Shown: piece after piece, positions 23,843 to 30,944 of the stretch
How positions within the stretch are numbered: the first letter of the stretch is position 1
How the letters are laid out: the number at the start of each line of letters is the position of its first letter
Virus record (IMG/VR): IMGVR_UViG_3300025289_000058
Span: 1 to 40,031 of that record
DNA length: 40,031 nucleotides
Reading direction: 5' to 3' (one strand)
Source: a virus
Notes under the pieces: model-generated
Told to the model about the DNA's origin: nothing
Seen by the model: only the letters and a program-made list of their open reading frames with translations
The model's database searches: none
Program-made: the position numbers and the translations under genes

Positions 23843-24307
23843 TTAAAGCAAAGATAAATGACCTGTAATGCTATCAACATCATTGTTCCATGCTGGTCCG
23901 ATGGCAACGGCGGTTAATGTCGGAATTCCACCAAATTCAGTAAGTCCAGCGTCAGTTATTAAAGAACATAACAAACCTTTTTCTTTTGCCTTATTATAAA
24001 CTTCTACAAGCTCCGCTTCAGAATTGACACTTACTGTTATTTTTGTAAACATCTCACCGAATAACCAATCATTTAATGCACTTCCTGCTTGTATATGAAG
24101 ACTCATCATTACTTCTCCATCACTACCTTTAGATGTTATATATTTAAAATTTGGAGTAAGCCCAAATTGGTCTAATATAGCTTTTAATGCAGAGTGCGCA
24201 CCTTGACTCACGATTTTTCCAGTACGAATTTTTTCTCCTTTTGAGTTTCTCAAATCTTTCCGGATTACAATTACTTGTTTAGAGATTCTTTTTTTTATTT
24301 CTTCCAT
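23843..24307 (-). CDS. Peptidyl-tRNA hydrolase 2 (Pth2)
   Basis: A 154-residue Pth2-family protein. KQVIVIRKDL opens the fold; GKIVSQGAHSALKAI is the catalytic QxxHA-like helix; KITVSVNSEAELVEVYNKAK matches the strand-helix unit; SLITDAGLTEFGGIPTLTAV and AIGP are the C-terminal DAG.T...T..AIGP signature. It frees tRNA from peptidyl-tRNA. An insertion at about 50-75 (LTPNFKYITSKGSDG) is larger than in the archaeal/eukaryotic enzymes. Start overlaps the previous gene by 13 nt. Confidence 0.85.
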   Translation of the reverse strand: MEEIKKRISKQVIVIRKDLRNSKGEKIRTGKIVSQGAHSALKAILDQFGLTPNFKYITSKGSDGEVMMSLHIQAGSALNDWLFGEMFTKITVSVNSEAELVEVYNKAKEKGLLCSLITDAGLTEFGGIPTLTAVAIGPAWNNDVDSITGHLSLL

Positions 24308-24534
24308 TTTTCTGTTATTACAATTCTCATTAAAGGCATAGCTCTTAAATGTTCATCAACCATAAATTCCGTTTGTGTTGAACTATTTAATAAAAAATCA
24401 GATATTCTTTCAGCATGAACAAAATGGCAAGCATCAGGATGTTCATGTGTTTTTAAAATTCTGTATTTTGTTGCACAAAGTTCATTTTTGCCAACATAAT
24501 AAACCTCATCTCCTATATCAAATTTCTTCGCCAT
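24295..24534 (-). CDS. Small SH3/KOW-like hypothetical protein
   Basis: A 79-residue protein with KFDIGDEVYYVGKNEL followed by a short beta pattern and a VDEHLRAMPL segment, as in small SH3-like barrels. It overlaps the methyltransferase gene by 17 nt and Pth2 by 13 nt, so it is part of one translation-coupled run. No known function. Confidence 0.5.
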   Translation of the reverse strand: MAKKFDIGDEVYYVGKNELCATKYRILKTHEHPDACHFVHAERISDFLLNSSTQTEFMVDEHLRAMPLMRIVITEKWKK

Positions 24535-25249
24535 GCTCTCTAAAAAATTCTTGAAGGATGTATTTTGAATACACCGGTGGAATTGATTCGGCCAATGTTT
24601 TTTTATTTTTCATCCAATGTATTTGCATACCATCTTGCCAAGCTTTTAAAGAGGCAATTCCATCACCTCCGTGACCTGCAACGGTTACATAATGGCCAGC
24701 TTTAACTGAACCTCTATGTTTTATATGAGTGGGTTGTTTTGCTTTAAATCCACTTAATTCAAATATACGATGCCGGATAACTTTAATACCGAACATTTCT
24801 CCACACAGCATCAAATCTTTTCTTATTGGTGCTGTAGTAACATTTTCCATACAAAATGGCACACCAGCCTCTAAAAGCATGTTTCTTGTCGGTTCTACGA
24901 GGTCTGGATAAGTTTTTCCAAGGTTCCTCCACCTAGCAGAAGCAAATGTGTAACTTTGACAAGGAGGAGACGCCCATATAAAATCGAAGCTTCTTAAAAA
25001 TTCCAAATCAAGTTTTGTGGCATCTGCCTGAATAAATGTAAAATCCTCTGATGTCAGCGAAGGATATTCTGGTTCTGGTTTAATGTCAACACCAACCACT
25101 TTTGCAGCTCCGGCAAGATAAATACCCATACTTACACCTCCACCACCACAATATAAATCAAGTACACGATATTCTTTCGAAAGTTTGTTTCTGCCCAACA
25201 TCTGAACAACCTCAGCAACGGTGGCTAACTGAATTATTTTCTTTCCCAT
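24518..25249 (-). CDS. DNA (cytosine-5) methyltransferase-like protein
   Basis: A 243-residue Dcm-family protein. Motif I is LDLYCGGGGVSMG (30-42), the catalytic Pro-Cys is in ASPPCQSY (93-100, Cys97), and the ENV motif is at 135-137. YSKYILQEF near the C-terminus is close to motif X. The protein is shorter than typical 5mC methyltransferases because the target recognition domain is reduced, as in many phage members. It could methylate phage DNA against restriction, or act in base hypermodification. Start overlaps the exonuclease stop by 1 nt. Confidence 0.8.
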   Translation of the reverse strand: MGKKIIQLATVAEVVQMLGRNKLSKEYRVLDLYCGGGGVSMGIYLAGAAKVVGVDIKPEPEYPSLTSEDFTFIQADATKLDLEFLRSFDFIWASPPCQSYTFASARWRNLGKTYPDLVEPTRNMLLEAGVPFCMENVTTAPIRKDLMLCGEMFGIKVIRHRIFELSGFKAKQPTHIKHRGSVKAGHYVTVAGHGGDGIASLKAWQDGMQIHWMKNKKTLAESIPPVYSKYILQEFFREHGEEI

Positions 25250-26079
25250 TATCTTTGAACTGGGTTATTCTGTTCAATAAACTCATTCTTTAATCTCGTA
25301 ATTATTCTTTTGGTGTCAGAAGCAAAATCACCATTTAAAATCCATTGCATATATTTTGAGTCCCCAGCAAGTGAGCGACCAACGGGAAGATTTTGATATT
25401 TTCCAAACGTAAAGCAGGGTACTCCTTCTGCGTTAAGTTTTACTTTTCCTTGAAAGTCAAGCTCATTTTTGTCATTTGTAAAATCATGAAGAGCTTGTAT
25501 ATCATTTTTCACCGGAGCTTTTAAAATATTTCCATCTTTTTCTTCAAAATCAACATCTTTGTATTTTTCGAGTTGAGCTTCAAGAACTTTTAATGTTGCT
25601 TTTGTATCAACCATTGCATTGTGAGCGTTCTCTATTTTTTCATCACAATAGAATCGCATCGCACCAGCAAGAGTACGTTGCTCCATCTTGTGAAACACAC
25701 GAAGTACGTCGACACATCTTCTTTCAGACATATCAAGTTGCATTCCACAACGTTCAAATTCCTCCATTAACATAACAATGTCGAATCTATTAGAGTTAAA
25801 ACCGGCCAAATCAGAATTCCCTATAAGTTCAAGTAATCCTTTTGCTACTTTAGCGAATGTCGGTTGGTCTTTGACCATTTCATCTGTAATTCCATGAATG
25901 GCAGAAGATTCAATTGGAATTGGAATTTCAGGATTTATTAATCTTGTTTTTTCTAAATTTGGCCTGCCATCAGCAAAACACTTTATAATTGCCAATTGAA
26001 CAATTCTATCTTTAGAAGTGGATAAGCCAGTTGATTCGATATCAAAAAATATAATATCTTTTTCGAGTTTTAGTTTCAT
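25249..26079 (-). CDS. DnaQ-like 3'-5' exonuclease with C-terminal DUF3820-like domain
   Basis: A 276-residue protein. The DEDDh exonuclease residues are visible: Asp13 and Glu15 in FDIESTG, Asp100 in FNSNRFDIVML, His153 and Asp158 in AHNAMVDTK. After a linker, TFGKYQNLPVG and YMQWILNGDF (about 222-262) form a DUF3820-like 'quorum-sensing virulence factor' type domain often fused to exonucleases. Likely a proofreading or DNA-processing nuclease of the phage. It starts a translation-coupled run through the methyltransferase to Pth2. Confidence 0.85.
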   Translation of the reverse strand: MKLKLEKDIIFFDIESTGLSTSKDRIVQLAIIKCFADGRPNLEKTRLINPEIPIPIESSAIHGITDEMVKDQPTFAKVAKGLLELIGNSDLAGFNSNRFDIVMLMEEFERCGMQLDMSERRCVDVLRVFHKMEQRTLAGAMRFYCDEKIENAHNAMVDTKATLKVLEAQLEKYKDVDFEEKDGNILKAPVKNDIQALHDFTNDKNELDFQGKVKLNAEGVPCFTFGKYQNLPVGRSLAGDSKYMQWILNGDFASDTKRIITRLKNEFIEQNNPVQR

Positions 26080-26140
26080 TTGAATACGTTTTAGGTTTTA
26101 ACAAAAATAAGAAATATAATAATACAACATATAATATTTA

Positions 26141-26521
26141 CTATTTTTTTTCAGTTTCTGGAGAAGATACGATTTTTTTAACAATCTTTTCTGCTACCAG
26201 CTGCAGTTTATTTAGTTCGAAAGATGTTTTTGGATTTTTATCTTTTTTATCTCCGGTATCAACAAACGTAGAAAGCGAGTATTTATAAACGCCATTACTT
26301 ATTTTAAAGCATTTTTCATTATTAACAAATCCTTCCCAAACTAAAAGGGTACCTTTTCTTTTCCAGGTTATAAGTCCGGTAGAATGTTCTTTTAATCTTT
26401 CTAACTCAAGTTGATTGTTTAAAATTTCAGCTCTCTTTTTGTCTTTCCTTTTGGCACGACTTACTTTTGCTTGTTCTTCTTCTGCTTCAACTCTTTTTTT
26501 GTATTCTTCTCTATAATCCAT
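26141..26521 (-). CDS. Hypothetical protein
   Basis: A 126-residue protein. The first 45 residues are a highly charged helix (EEYKKRVEAEEEQAKVSRAK), followed by a beta-type part (TGLITWKRKGTLLVWEGF) and a basic tail. It overlaps the next gene by 61 nt, an unusually long overlap, so its start could be later; the 5' helix is the least certain part. No domain recognised. Confidence 0.45.
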   Translation of the reverse strand: MDYREEYKKRVEAEEEQAKVSRAKRKDKKRAEILNNQLELERLKEHSTGLITWKRKGTLLVWEGFVNNEKCFKISNGVYKYSLSTFVDTGDKKDKNPKTSFELNKLQLVAEKIVKKIVSSPETEKK

Positions 26522-26829
26522 TTTTCTCTTATTGCTTTAATATGCCTTTTTACATCATCAGAATACCATTCTTCTACAGATGGATTAATTGAAATTATTT
26601 CATCTGGCATAACCCAAAAATATGTATAATAATTTCCATCAAAATTGCAAACATTAATCATTCCAGTTTTTTCACAAATGCCGACACCATAAAGTCGTTC
26701 ACTTGTCATTATAGTGTTGTCTCCAATAATTTTATCTTTTTTTAAAACAAAACAAGATACGTCTACAGATACCATGTCAGTGTCCCAGTTGATGTTAGTT
26801 TGGAATAATATTTTATCAACATTATGCAT
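26461..26829 (-). CDS. Hypothetical protein
   Basis: A 122-residue protein with beta-rich residues (KILFQTNINWDTDMVSVDVS, LYGVGICEKTGMINVCNFDG, YFWVMPDEI) and a Lys-rich C-terminal helix. It overlaps the sigma-factor gene end by 8 nt. It is not recognised; the conserved-looking Trp/Tyr pattern supports a real gene. Confidence 0.45.
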   Translation of the reverse strand: MHNVDKILFQTNINWDTDMVSVDVSCFVLKKDKIIGDNTIMTSERLYGVGICEKTGMINVCNFDGNYYTYFWVMPDEIISINPSVEEWYSDDVKRHIKAIREKWIIEKNTKKELKQKKNKQK

Positions 26830-27691
26830 TAAGATGTTGTCTTAATATAGAACTATTGTTGCGACATTTTAATAATCTTATTGCACTGTCTTTTATTTGA
26901 CGAACCCTTTCTCTTGTGAGCTCAAATTCTTTTCCAATTTCTTCTAACGTCATTGCTTTATGTCCTAACATACCAAAATACATACATATTATTGATCTTT
27001 GTCTCGGTGTAAGTTTTTCTAAAACTTTTACAAAATCAGATTGCATTGATTCCATATTTAACTCATTATCTGGACTTAGACTATTTTTATCAGCAGTACA
27101 ATCAAGCAATGTTAAAGAACTATCATCATCTCCCATTGGAGAATCAAGTGATACGGTACGACCCATAATTAACTTTAAGTCTCCGACATTAACTTCAATA
27201 CCTTCCAGAGCTTCTTCCAATTCTTCGTTTGTTGGCTCTCTTTCGAGCTGTTGTTCAAGTTTAGAAGCTGTTTTATTTATTTTAAAAAGGGAAGAAGTCT
27301 GATTGGTTGGAATCCGTATCATTCTGGATTGCTCCGCAAGTGACTGTAATATTGATTGACGAATCCACCAAACTGCATATGAAATGAATTTAAATCCGCG
27401 ATTATTGTCGAATTTTCTTGCTGCTTTTATTAAGCCAACATTTCCATCATTTATAATATCTTCAAGAGGGAGCCCTCTGTTTTGATACTGTTTAGCTACA
27501 GTTATTACAAATCGAAGATTGCTTTTAACGAGCTTATCTAATGCAACTTCATCTCCGGAAGAGATTTTATTAGCAAGTTCAATTTCTTCTTCATTTGTTA
27601 AAAGTGGTATTTTATTAACTTCATTAAAATACTTTGTTATAGATTCACTTTCTCTATTAGTTATCCTCTTACTTATTTTCAGTTGTCTCAT
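26822..27691 (-). CDS. Phage RpoD-like sigma factor 1 (Bacteroidota type)
   Basis: A 289-residue sigma-70 factor that begins MRQLKISKRITNRES, nearly the same as host Bacteroidota RpoD, and is about its length (about 287). Regions 2.1-2.4 include LRFVITVAKQYQNRGLPLED and FKFISYAVWWIRQSILQ; region 3 has EQSRMIRIPTN; region 4.2 keeps LTRERVRQIKDSAIRLLK (around 257-274). It should pair with host RNA polymerase and recognise host-like promoters. It is likely self-controlled or early, as a TTG-N21-TACATTTG promoter precedes it. Confidence 0.9.
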   Translation of the reverse strand: MRQLKISKRITNRESESITKYFNEVNKIPLLTNEEEIELANKISSGDEVALDKLVKSNLRFVITVAKQYQNRGLPLEDIINDGNVGLIKAARKFDNNRGFKFISYAVWWIRQSILQSLAEQSRMIRIPTNQTSSLFKINKTASKLEQQLEREPTNEELEEALEGIEVNVGDLKLIMGRTVSLDSPMGDDDSSLTLLDCTADKNSLSPDNELNMESMQSDFVKVLEKLTPRQRSIICMYFGMLGHKAMTLEEIGKEFELTRERVRQIKDSAIRLLKCRNNSSILRQHLNA

Positions 27692-27717
27692 TAAAGTGGT
27701 TTTTATTTGCTCTTACA

Positions 27718-27749
27718 CAAATGTAACACTTTAAGAAACTACAAACCAA
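27718..27749 (-). promoter_or_regulatory. Bacteroidota-type promoter of sigma 1
   Basis: Minus strand: TTG (27747-27749), 21-nt spacer, TACATTTG (27718-27725). ATG lies about 26 nt after the -7 box, leaving a normal leader. Confidence 0.6.
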
Positions 27750-27778
27750 CTTTTAGCTCAAGAGAAAAGTGGATATAA

Positions 27779-28654
27779 TTAATTTAAATAGTTTTTAAGT
27801 AGATTAACCTTTTTTTGAGTTCTCATTTGTCTTAATGCTTTTCTAATTATAACGCGAATTCCTTCTGAAGAATAATTAATTTCTAACGCAATTTCACTCA
27901 AAGACATTTCTTTGCTTCCATTTAATCCAAAATGCTTTTCTAAAACAAATCTTTCAGTATTATTTAATGTAGATATACTCCTTTGCATGTCAAATCTTAA
28001 AGATTCATCAATTGCTAAAAAACTATCTGGAGAATTTTTTTCTCCATCAGATGATCTTAAAATTTCTAATAATGATTCAGAATCTTCATCATTTGATAGT
28101 GGAGCATCATAAGATTGTATTCTTCCCATAGAAAACAACAATTCTTTTATTTCTTTTTCAGAAAGCTCCATTTCTTCCATTATTTCTTCATCACTGGGCT
28201 GGCGATTTAATTTTTGTTCAAGTTTTGAGTGTGCTGTTAAAAAACTTTTTTGAAGTCCTATTTTATTTAACGGAACTCTAATTAACCGGCCATGATTTGA
28301 AATAGCTTCCAAAACAGATTGACGAATCCACCAAACTGCAAAAGATATAAATTTAAAGCCTCTGGTTTCGTCAAATTTTCTTGCGGCTTTAATTAGACCT
28401 AAATTGCCGTCATTAATAAGATCAATTAAGGGAACACCACGATTTTGATATTGTTTTGATACAGATACAACAAAACGTAAATTGGAATTTACAAGCTCAT
28501 CAAGAGCTTTTTCACTCCCTTTCTTAATCATAACAGCAAGCTCTATCTCTCTTTCTTTGGTAATTAACTCATATTTAGATATTTCAGCCAAGTATCTATC
28601 AACTGCTTTTGTGCTTCTTTCTGTAATTGAGTGGGTAATTTTTAGTTGTCTCAT
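27779..28654 (-). CDS. Phage RpoD-like sigma factor 2, region 4.2 diverged
   Basis: A 291-residue paralogue of sigma 1, starting MRQLKITHSITERST. Region 2 is strongly kept (LRFVVSVSKQYQNRGVPLID and FKFISFAVWWIRQSVLE). In region 3 EQSR is NHGR. In region 4.2 the host helix RERVRQIKEKAIR has become SSEGIRVIIRKALR (262-275), losing the residues that usually contact the -35 DNA. It should therefore still bind core polymerase and melt a -10 element while reading a different or no -35 element. A weak promoter (TTG-N18-TTCGTTTG, 28683-28711) precedes it. Confidence 0.9.
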   Translation of the reverse strand: MRQLKITHSITERSTKAVDRYLAEISKYELITKEREIELAVMIKKGSEKALDELVNSNLRFVVSVSKQYQNRGVPLIDLINDGNLGLIKAARKFDETRGFKFISFAVWWIRQSVLEAISNHGRLIRVPLNKIGLQKSFLTAHSKLEQKLNRQPSDEEIMEEMELSEKEIKELLFSMGRIQSYDAPLSNDEDSESLLEILRSSDGEKNSPDSFLAIDESLRFDMQRSISTLNNTERFVLEKHFGLNGSKEMSLSEIALEINYSSEGIRVIIRKALRQMRTQKKVNLLKNYLN

Positions 28655-28715
28655 ATTTGTTATATTGAATTATTTTTCAATTCAAACGAATATAAAGGCT
28701 ATTTGTTGCAAATAA

Positions 28716-29519
28716 TTATTTTGTTTCTAAAAAAAACAATCTATCTCTGATTTTAGCACAAAATTCATAGTTTTCTTTATCTAATGCTTTGTTTAACAAT
28801 GACTTTAAAAAATCGACACTGGTAATCCTTTCTATGTTTTGACTAAACGCATCTTCCATTTTAAGAGTGGTATATCCACTTAACAGCTCATTATCTTTAT
28901 TTAATTCAGAAGAATAAAAAAACTCAACAGAGCCAGAATTTGCATTTTGAAGTATATTTTGAAGTATAATATCTTGTTCCTCAAAACTCAATTTGTTAAA
29001 TCTATTAAATTCCTCTTGTTCTTTTTTGGTTATTTCAATTTTAATATCATGATATTCGCTACACATTTTAGATATTTCTTTTGGAAGAAACAAATTTCTA
29101 ATTCTTATTGAAATAGTGTTTTTAGTGTTTTTTGTGGAAATATTATTAATATTTTCTTTCCTAGTTGCAATAAGAAAACATCCAGTAACTTCATGTATCA
29201 GTCCAAGTTTATGAAATATTTCAGGATAATCTTTTTTTCTTTTATTAATATGTTGAATGACTTTATCCTGTTCGTTCAATAAGCCTTCTATATCTACAAT
29301 AAAATCATCATTTGGGAATATTTTTTCATAATTTATTTTATCAGCCATATTAACATATTCTATGACAATAAAATAGTTTAATTTAGAAACAGAACTTATT
29401 CTCTCAATCCCTTCTTTATCTCCTTCGTTTTTTAATTCCAAAAATTTTTCCTGAATTAATTTAAATTCTTCAGATAAAGATTTTGCTCTTCTGAATGTGA
29501 TTTTTTTAATTATTTTCAT
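28716..29519 (-). CDS. UVR-motif protein, function unknown
   Basis: A 267-residue protein. Its last 30 residues (FLKSLLNKALDKENYEFCAK then IRDRLFFLE) form a UVR motif, the helix pair through which UvrB and UvrC, and ClpA/McsA relatives, interact. The N-terminal 230 residues (long helices around EEFKLIQEKFLELKNEGDKE and FNRFNKLSFEEQDIILQNIL) are unrecognised. It lies upstream of the two sigma genes and has a CTATTTATAA motif 17 nt before its start. A partner-binding or adaptor role is inferred. Confidence 0.55.
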   Translation of the reverse strand: MKIIKKITFRRAKSLSEEFKLIQEKFLELKNEGDKEGIERISSVSKLNYFIVIEYVNMADKINYEKIFPNDDFIVDIEGLLNEQDKVIQHINKRKKDYPEIFHKLGLIHEVTGCFLIATRKENINNISTKNTKNTISIRIRNLFLPKEISKMCSEYHDIKIEITKKEQEEFNRFNKLSFEEQDIILQNILQNANSGSVEFFYSSELNKDNELLSGYTTLKMEDAFSQNIERITSVDFLKSLLNKALDKENYEFCAKIRDRLFFLETK

Positions 29520-29536
29520 GACTAAGAACTTTGTGC

Positions 29537-29546
29537 TTATAAATAG
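29537..29546 (-). promoter_or_regulatory. CTATTTA motif upstream of the UVR-motif gene
   Basis: Minus strand reads CTATTTATAA, ending 17 nt before the start at 29519. Confidence 0.4.
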
Positions 29547-29560
29547 TGCGAAAAAGCATC

Positions 29561-29803
29561 TTAACCGTTCCAGTCAAGTTGTTTAAAGAATGATTTTAAA
29601 GTATTGAAAGATTCTTCATCAAGAGATAATGAAACAGTACTTTCTTTTGAATCGATGAAGCTAACAGATAAATACTTTACTTGTTTCCCTTTTTCTCTAA
29701 ATGTTATTAAATCCACCTCAAACTTAGTATTGTCTTCATTGCTTAAACAAATGTAAGTTTGCCCTGGTGTAATTATATTTTTGGTTTTTTCCAACTCTTC
29801 CAT
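29561..29803 (-). CDS. Small conserved phage protein
   Basis: An 80-residue protein with a beta-rich middle (TYICLSNEDNTKFEVDLITF) and an amphipathic end SFNTLKSFFKQLDWNG. This LKxFFxQLDWN ending is one I associate with small T4-like-phage proteins; no function is known. It lies between the capsid-like gene and the UVR-motif gene. Confidence 0.5.
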   Translation of the reverse strand: MEELEKTKNIITPGQTYICLSNEDNTKFEVDLITFREKGKQVKYLSVSFIDSKESTVSLSLDEESFNTLKSFFKQLDWNG

Positions 29804-29858
29804 GGCTTAATTTTTTATAAATTTAACATTATTGAAGAAAAAGTAAATAAATAATCCT

Positions 29859-30485
29859 TTAAAGAGTTTGTTTGATAATTAAATCAGGGAATGATATAGG
29901 GTTGTAATAATTAAAATTAATTCGATTGGTTGCATATCTTGAAACGAGAGGAATATTTGCGGCAAAATCCTGAACATTTATTATTGCCGGCTCTAAAAAA
30001 GCCGGAACATAAGGAGCAAAAATATATCCAGATTCTAAAAAAGCTTCTCCTTTACGTCCTATAATAAATTGTTTTAAATCAAGTGAACTATTAGCATCAT
30101 CAACCCTAATTGTTTTTCCGTTTTTATCATACCAATATTTTAATCCATTCTTTTCTAAATCACACTTACGGCATTTTTCAAACAACACAATACGAGTGAG
30201 CGTCGTTTCCTCTTTTTCACTTTTTATCAATTCTTGAATTATTTCTCTATCAATTTTTTTAGCTATTTCTTGGGAAAGCATTGCTGTTAATTCTGCTTCG
30301 ACATCTATTCCATACATCTGCAGGTCTTGCTCAAGCTCTCTACTAAATGTGCGTTTTGGATTGCCGTTAACATCTTCTGCTTTAATAATGTCATCATATC
30401 TATTTGTCCAAATATAATATCCGGAATTATCAATATAATTCCATTTTTTATATTTTTCAATTATGACTTTAGGTTTATGCTTCAT
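29859..30485 (-). CDS. Capsid-like short protein (gp23 C-terminal motif)
   Basis: A 208-residue protein. The C-terminal third has FIIGRKGEAFLESGYIFAPY then VPAFLEPAI, DFAANIPLVSRYAT and NYYNPI. This is like the end of T4-like major capsid proteins (IFYAPYVPL...FKTRYG..NPF). The rest (KHKPKVIIEKYKKWNYIDNS, a central helix) does not resemble the capsid core, and the gene is far shorter than gp23 (about 520). It may be a minor capsid or vertex-type relative. It has a host-type promoter. Confidence 0.4.
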   Translation of the reverse strand: MKHKPKVIIEKYKKWNYIDNSGYYIWTNRYDDIIKAEDVNGNPKRTFSRELEQDLQMYGIDVEAELTAMLSQEIAKKIDREIIQELIKSEKEETTLTRIVLFEKCRKCDLEKNGLKYWYDKNGKTIRVDDANSSLDLKQFIIGRKGEAFLESGYIFAPYVPAFLEPAIINVQDFAANIPLVSRYATNRINFNYYNPISFPDLIIKQTL

Positions 30486-30489
30486 TATT

Positions 30490-30520
30490 CAAATTAAAAG
30501 TATTTTTATTCAAAAATCAA
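30490..30520 (-). promoter_or_regulatory. Bacteroidota-type promoter of the capsid-like gene
   Basis: Minus strand: TTG (30518-30520), 20-nt spacer, TTAATTTG (30490-30497); the box differs from TAnnTTTG at one base. The start codon begins 5 nt later, so the transcript would be leaderless or nearly so. Confidence 0.5.
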
Positions 30521-30726
30521 GTTAATGTTTTTTTAATGATAATGTCTTCACACAATTTTATTGCTCTTTTAATTGCTATTTTTGAATATTTGAGCATTTT
30601 AAAATGGAATCCATATGAAATTTCTTCAGTTTTTTCAAAAAGAACAATTCTTGTTTCTCCATGTATGACAAAATCATAATCTTCTGGCTTATTTGTATTA
30701 GAAAAATCAAAGAAACTACCTTCCAT
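30517..30726 (-). CDS. Small hypothetical phage protein
   Basis: A 69-residue protein: a beta part (DYDFVIHGETRIVLFEKTEE) and a C-terminal basic helix (KYSKIAIKRAIKLCEDIIIK). The phrase TRIVLFEK also occurs in the next, capsid-like gene, which might indicate a shared segment. Start overlaps the preceding stop by 1 nt. Function unknown. Confidence 0.5.
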   Translation of the reverse strand: MEGSFFDFSNTNKPEDYDFVIHGETRIVLFEKTEEISYGFHFKMLKYSKIAIKRAIKLCEDIIIKKTLT

Positions 30727-30941
30727 TAATATTCACCTTTATTATCCTGCCTTTGCATTTGTATGCTCTCTCTTAGTGGAATTATTAATTTTTCTATTTC
30801 TTTTAAAACTTTTCTAGCTCTTACTGCTGCTGTATCGTTTTTTGTTCTCCCTAAAAATTTATATAAATCACCCTCTGTATTTAACAAAAGTTTTCTAAGG
30901 TTCTGATACTGTTCGTCTATATTGTGTTCGTCGTAAAACAT
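30726..30941 (-). CDS. Small helical phage protein downstream of portal
   Basis: A 71-residue, helical, basic protein (NLRKLLLNTEGDLYKFLGRT, then AAVRARKVLKEIEKLIIPLR and IQMQRQ). It resembles small 'histone H1-like' or KTxxAxRARK phage proteins that lie beside head genes. It begins 3 nt after the portal stop. A DNA- or head-associated role is possible but not shown. Confidence 0.5.
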   Translation of the reverse strand: MFYDEHNIDEQYQNLRKLLLNTEGDLYKFLGRTKNDTAAVRARKVLKEIEKLIIPLRESIQMQRQDNKGEY

Positions 30942-30944
30942 ATT

